A DNA stretch of 64,000 nucleotides. Source: Deinococcus aerophilus. GTDB taxonomy: Bacteria > Deinococcota > Deinococci > Deinococcales > Deinococcaceae. A model generated the notes under the pieces. It did not search any database. It saw only the letters and a program-made list of their open reading frames with translations, and was not told the origin of the DNA. Below are positions 59,437 through 64,000 of this stretch, piece by piece. Both the position numbers and the translations under genes were made by a program. Numbering within the stretch: position 1 is the stretch's first letter; each line of letters opens with the position of its first letter. The stretch is taken from positions 12,356 through 76,355 of the forward strand of contig NZ_BMOM01000017.1 of NCBI RefSeq assembly GCF_014647075.1. The letters run 5' to 3'.

Positions 59437-60251
59437 CTGCTCCTGCGCCGATCAACCTCGACCCCACGCTGAGCGATCTGCTGGTCCCGGCCCCGGATGT
59501 GCTGTTTCTGATTCCTACCCTGCTGGTGCTGGCCGTGTATGTCTGGCGTTTTGCCGTCTCCCGCCGTACCCCGGAGGGCCGGGAGCGCTGGCCGCTGTGG
59601 CGGGCCGCCCTGTTTGCCGCCGGCATGCTGCTGCTGCTCATCACCACCCAGAGCCGCGCCGCCACGCTGACCGGCAGCAGCATGGCGCTGTACATGGGCC
59701 GCCTGATGGTGCTCGCCGAGATCGTGCCGCCGCTGCTGGTGCTGGGCATCCCGCGCGGCATCCACATGAATCCGCGCGGCGCCGTGGCGCGGGTGCTGGG
59801 GGTACTGCTCGACCCGTGGGTGGCGCTGGCCGTGTGGGCCGCCGTGATCATCTTCTGGAATGTGCCCGCCGGCTTCAACGCCAGCGTGGTGACGAACACC
59901 GCCGCCGCGCTGCTGCCCGCGCTGTACCTGCTGAGCAGCCTGCTCGTCTGGAGTGTGATCCTGCGGCCCCTGCCGGGCGTGCAACCCGCCGGAATAGGGT
60001 CACGTGGGGGCTTTGGTCTGCTCGCCGCGCTGCCCATGATGGCCGTCGCCTCGGTGTGGCTGTACGCGCCGCGGGTGCTGTACACGCCCTACGTGAACGC
60101 GCTGTGTCTGTGGAACCTCTCGCCGCTGCAAAACCAGCAGCTGTCGGGCTGGATCATGATGCTGGCCGGACTTCCGGCACTGGCCCTGGCGTTTATCCAG
60201 CTGTTTCAGTGGCTGGTGGAGCTCACGGGCGGCAACGAGGCGGCGCGCTAA
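59433..60251 (+). CDS. ctaG: Cytochrome c oxidase assembly factor CtaG (caa3 type)
   Basis: A 272-residue membrane protein of the CtaG_Cox / caa3_CtaG family with about seven spans. Recognisable parts are MGRLMVLAEIVPPLLVLGIP, FWNVPAGFNASVV and LCLWNLSPLQNQQLSGWIMM. Several His residues of Bacillus CtaG are replaced. It is needed for caa3 oxidase assembly in Bacillus. The start is GTG 59433, overlapping the SCO stop (GTGA), so translation is coupled. Confidence 0.85.
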
Positions 60252-60325
60252 ACCCGGCACATGGGCGGGCCGCCGGCCACTCCAGCCCCCCCGGCCACCG
60301 TGCGTTTTCGGTTGCCCACTGCCCC

Positions 60326-60331
60326 TACAAT
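60326..60331 (+). promoter_or_regulatory. -10 box, leaderless promoter of the gene at 60339
   Basis: TACAAT, 7 nt before ATG 60339; one of the best matches in the window. Confidence 0.6.
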
Positions 60332-60338
60332 GCCGTCC

Positions 60339-61274
<936 letters not shown>

Positions 61275-61459
61275 GCCACAGGAACGCTGTTGCCCGGAGG
61301 CCGCCTCCCCCGTCACCCAGACCTTACTGTTCCAGGCCCGCCCCTGCCGTGGGTGGTCTTCAGCGGCACTGCCCCAACAAAAACCTTCAGGTTCGGTTGA
61401 CGTAAGCCCCCGGTCTGTTTCGCAGCCGTTACGGTGAAGGTCTAGCCCGGAGGTAACCC

Positions 61460-62338
61460 ATGAACTGGAAAGCGGTCCTGATCACCACCCTTCTGATTGC
61501 TTCGGCGGGCCCCGCATCCGCCCAGACCACCAACATGCAGAACACCGGCATGCAGACCAACAGCGCCCTGCCCGCGAACACGCCCGCTCCGCTGCTGAGC
61601 GGCACCACCGACGGGCTGGCCTGGGGCCTGTATCCAGGCGGACTGACCGATCTGCAGGAGGGAGAAAACCGCCTGCGTCTGAGCGCCCCGGCGAATGCCC
61701 GAGTGCTGGGCACCCGCTATAACGGCGGAGACCGTCCCGCCGCACTGATCACGTACCGACCCCCAGGCGGTCTGGACGCCCGCAGCGCCCTGGCCTTTGC
61801 CACCAATCAGTTGCAACGCCAGGGCTTCGACCTGACCTCACGCGCGTATCCCGACAGCAACCAGGCCCGCGCGCTGCTGCGCCGCCAGGAACGCCTGATT
61901 GAGGTCCAGATTCTTCAGGGAGCCACGGGCAACCTGCAGGTGCTGTATCTGTTCCGGGGCGGCAATCTGCCCCAGCGTCTGCTGGTGGATCAGGCCCCGA
62001 GCAACCTGCAGGTCTACGCCGAACCCATTGATCTGAAAACCGTGGCGACCGTACCGGGCCGGATCTTCCTGACCCCACCGGGCGACGTGTTGGTCGACAT
62101 CACCAGCTACCGGGATGCCACGGTGAGCATGCTGTTCTTCGGCGATTACACCCTGCAGCAACTGGAGGATTTTTACCTGCCCTTTTTCCTCCAGCAGGGC
62201 TTTATTGAAACCACCCAGCAAGACCTTGGCGGACAGGCCCGCACGTATCAGATCTCCCGCGACGGCAACACCTACCTTCTGACCCTGAACGCCTCGGAAG
62301 CCACCAGTCGGGCGCGGGTCACGCTGGCCGCGCAGTAA
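61460..62338 (+). CDS. Secreted protein of unknown function
   Basis: A 292-residue exported protein. Signal peptide (VLITTLLIASAGPASA, cut near residue 22), then a short Asn/Thr-rich stretch and two beta-rich repeats of about 110 residues (ALITYRPPGGLDARSALAFA... and DVLVDITSYRDATVSMLFFG...), each ending in a 'xxQ..GF' element (NQLQRQGFDL; PFFLQQGFIE). So it is probably an internal duplication. GGAGGT lies 6 nt before the ATG. No enzyme motif. Confidence 0.75.
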   Translation: MNWKAVLITTLLIASAGPASAQTTNMQNTGMQTNSALPANTPAPLLSGTTDGLAWGLYPGGLTDLQEGENRLRLSAPANARVLGTRYNGGDRPAALITYRPPGGLDARSALAFATNQLQRQGFDLTSRAYPDSNQARALLRRQERLIEVQILQGATGNLQVLYLFRGGNLPQRLLVDQAPSNLQVYAEPIDLKTVATVPGRIFLTPPGDVLVDITSYRDATVSMLFFGDYTLQQLEDFYLPFFLQQGFIETTQQDLGGQARTYQISRDGNTYLLTLNASEATSRARVTLAAQ

Positions 62339-62356
62339 TCCGGCGCAGTAATCCGG
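62331..62356 (+). repeat. 13-bp perfect tandem duplication at a stop codon
   Basis: CGCAGTAATCCGG occurs twice in direct succession. The first copy contains the stop codon of the secreted-protein gene (GCAG-TAA). Confidence 0.9.
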
Positions 62357-62439
62357 CCGTCACCCGCCTTTGCACGCCCGCGTCCTGAAGCGGAGGTGGG
62401 AAAGGCTCCGTTCTGTACACCCCCGGGAGATCCCTGATC

Positions 62440-63486
62440 ATGCTCTTGAAGGCCAAACACCGTTCTGCCGTCGCCGGGCTGTCCGTGGCCCTGGTGTTGA
62501 TCGCCGTGGGCTGGGGCTGGCTGGCCCGTCAGTATTCTGAGACGTGGTGGTGGGTCGCGACCATTGACCTGATGCCGCCCCAGATGCTGATGGTGGCGTT
62601 CGCGGCACTGGCCTGGGCGGCCTGGCGGGAGCGGCGGCTTCTCTGGGTGTTGTGGAATGTCGTTTTCGCCGCCGCCTTTCTGGTGCTGCAGGTGGGGCTG
62701 GTGGTTCCCCTGGGCCGCGTGGCCCAGGCGGAGGCTCCTCCCTCCGCCCTGACCCTGATGACGCTCAATACCTGGGACGCCGCCGCACAGGCCAGCGAAC
62801 TGGCCGGAATGGCGCGGCGCCAGGGGGCCGACATCATCGCGCTGCAAGAGGCCCGCAAGAAAAATCAAGACGGCTCCGCCTATGCCGCCAGCCTGCGCGC
62901 CGCCTTTCCGGGATGGACCCTGGTCCGCCAGGGCGAGTTGCTGACCCTGTCGCGGCTGCCTATCGTGAAGACGTCGGTGGTGGCGCTGCAGGACTCGCGC
63001 CATCTGCTGCTGGTGACCCGGATCCAGACGGACAGCGGGCCCCTGACCGTGGTCAACGTTCATCTCCCCACGCTGGCACTGCTGCCGAGGGCCCAGCTGC
63101 CCGGCGATCCCAAGACGTTACGCGAACGGGTCAAGTGGCGTCTCGGCATCCGTCAGGCATTGCCCCGGGCGCTGGACTCCGTGCAGGCCGATGCTGCCGG
63201 TCCTCTGGTCCTGGCCGGCGATCTCAATGCCCCCGCGTGGGGAGAACTGCATGCCTTGCTGCGACAACGTGGCCTGCAGGACGCTTTCCGGGAGGCTGGC
63301 TCTGGCTTTGGCTTTACCTTCCGTGCCGGCCTGGGGTTCTTGCGGCTGGACTATGTCTGGGGACAGGACGTCCGGTTTATCAAAACGCGTGCGCTGTCCG
63401 ATGGAGTGACCAGCGACCACCGCGTTCTGCTGGTGCGGCTTGCACTGCCGGCAGAGCCGACGACCGCCCGCCACACCCGGCCCTAG
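62440..63486 (+). CDS. Membrane-anchored endonuclease/exonuclease/phosphatase family protein
   Basis: A 348-residue protein: three hydrophobic segments in the first 95 residues, then an EEP domain with all catalytic elements: LMTLNTWDAA (Asn), IIALQEARKK (Glu), VVNVHLPTLA, LVLAGDLNAPAW (Asp/Asn) and SDGVTSDHRVLLV (Asp-His). The catalytic domain is probably outside the membrane. Family members cut DNA, phospholipids or phosphoinositides; the substrate here is unknown. Its TAG stop is part of a palindromic CTAG shared with the converging gene. Confidence 0.87.
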   Translation: MLLKAKHRSAVAGLSVALVLIAVGWGWLARQYSETWWWVATIDLMPPQMLMVAFAALAWAAWRERRLLWVLWNVVFAAAFLVLQVGLVVPLGRVAQAEAPPSALTLMTLNTWDAAAQASELAGMARRQGADIIALQEARKKNQDGSAYAASLRAAFPGWTLVRQGELLTLSRLPIVKTSVVALQDSRHLLLVTRIQTDSGPLTVVNVHLPTLALLPRAQLPGDPKTLRERVKWRLGIRQALPRALDSVQADAAGPLVLAGDLNAPAWGELHALLRQRGLQDAFREAGSGFGFTFRAGLGFLRLDYVWGQDVRFIKTRALSDGVTSDHRVLLVRLALPAEPTTARHTRP

Positions 63487-63924
63487 GACCCCAGCCACTC
63501 CCGCCTCTCCGGAAACTGCACCGAGACGCGCAGCAGTTGCATCAGCGCGGTGCCGGGGCGGGCGTACAAGGGGTCCGTTGCGTGGTCCTCGGGGTCAAAG
63601 CCCAGGCGGCGCGCAGCGTGGTGCAGCAGATAGGCCAACAGGCGCAGCGTCGCGCCGTCGTCCAGCTCGGCCTCTTCACGGTAGCCGCGCAGCAGTTCGG
63701 GGGAGGCCAGGGGGCCAGCGTAAGCCAGGTCCAGCACCGGGTCGCCCCAGCCCGCGTCTCCCCAGTCGATCAGCGCCGTAACCGCCCCCTCGGGCGTGAC
63801 CATCAGGTTACTCGCGTGCAGGTCATTGTGCAGAAACACCGGCGGGGCGGGCGGTGGGGCGACTTCCAGCAGACGCGCCACCGTCTGGGCGGCCCAGATC
63901 GCCTCGCCCTGACCCAGCCGCCTA
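63483..63924 (-). pseudogene. Aminoglycoside phosphotransferase-like gene, 5' part lost to an IS
   Basis: The C-terminal 147 codons of an APH/choline-kinase-like protein. The catalytic loop HNDLHASNLMV and the metal loop LIDWGDAGWGDPVLDLA are intact, and the C-terminal helices are complete. Reading upstream, the good frame (LGQGEAIWAAQTVARLL) continues until CTAG at 63922-63925, where foreign DNA begins and a stop soon follows. The N-lobe with the ATP lysine is missing, so the remnant cannot be active. Confidence 0.75.
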
Positions 63925-64000
63925 GAGCCCGTTTTGGAAATGAAAAGACTGTCTCAGACAGTCTTTTCATATTGTGACCAGCCGGCGGAGCAGGAGACGG
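63925..64000 (-). mobile_element. End of an insertion sequence (rest outside the window)
   Basis: The element starts after CTAG with GAGCCCGTTTTGG. A perfect 14-bp hairpin (63940-63970, ATGAAAAGACTGTC and its complement) lies just inside the end, as is common for IS terminators that also shield the transposase from outside transcription. The minus-strand frame entering from the right ends RLLLRRLVTI with TGA at 63967-63969, a plausible transposase C-terminus. The IS family cannot be decided from 76 bp; CTAG may be the target duplication. Confidence 0.6.

Overview
The window is GC-rich, gene-dense bacterial chromosome that reads as a Deinococcus species. Supporting signs: a [LysW]-lysine hydrolase of the AAA lysine pathway, folate-dependent TrmFO, many deinococcal-type small or DUF proteins, and above all a repeated start-site pattern in which a TANNNT -10 box lies 6-8 nt before the ATG or GTG (leaderless mRNAs are common in this genus). 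No tRNA, rRNA or CRISPR array was seen. About 65 genes or gene remnants lie on both strands in short operons, often separated by strong hairpins.

Region by region. 1-8.6 kb: a partial ABC-F ATPase, a cupin, tRNA hydroxylase TrhO, a methyltransferase, the repair-coupling helicase Mfd, a lipoprotein, an MliC-like lysozyme inhibitor and a DUF1345 membrane protein. 8.6-14.2 kb: a three-gene molybdenum hydroxylase operon (2Fe-2S, molybdopterin and FAD subunits; form II CO dehydrogenase-like) and a type II NADH dehydrogenase. 14.2-18.4 kb: a gene frameshifted by a 7-bp tandem duplication, a DUF202 protein, a thioredoxin-fold protein, an MdtJI-like SMR pair, a decayed amino-acid permease and a TipA-like MerR regulator with its own 19-bp-spacer promoter. 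18.5-25.4 kb: an alanine/sodium symporter, a PASTA pseudokinase-like protein, a cysteine desulfurase, a Nif3-like protein and two stress-type small proteins.

25.4-29.6 kb holds the clearest regulatory unit: a valine T-box leader (specifier GUC) driving an overlapping Nudix hydrolase-valS operon. 29.7-39.3 kb: an ADP-ribosylglycohydrolase coupled to a nucleotidyltransferase, ychF, murD-ftsW, trmFO, and MscS plus a YdcF protein. 39-46 kb: small enzymes, a DUF4258 gene behind a possible attenuator, an MFS exporter and a divalent-anion type permease. 46-58 kb: lysK, the ComM/YifB ATPase, TatA, a PQQ-propeller Ser/Thr kinase, a DUF4384 protein, a sulfite-oxidase-fold protein next to an orphan histidine kinase, an ECF sigma factor, a FUN14 protein and a LacI regulator. 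58-64 kb: a copper-delivery operon for cytochrome oxidase (PCuAC, SCO, CtaG), a quinate/shikimate-dehydrogenase-like protein, a secreted protein, a membrane-anchored EEP-family enzyme, and an aminoglycoside-phosphotransferase-like gene cut by the end of an insertion sequence at the right edge.

Most of this is ordinary chromosome. The points most worth following are the T-box Nudix-valS operon, the attenuator-like leader at 41.05-41.2 kb, the sulfite-oxidase-fold/histidine kinase pair, the PASTA pseudokinase and the IS-truncated kinase gene.
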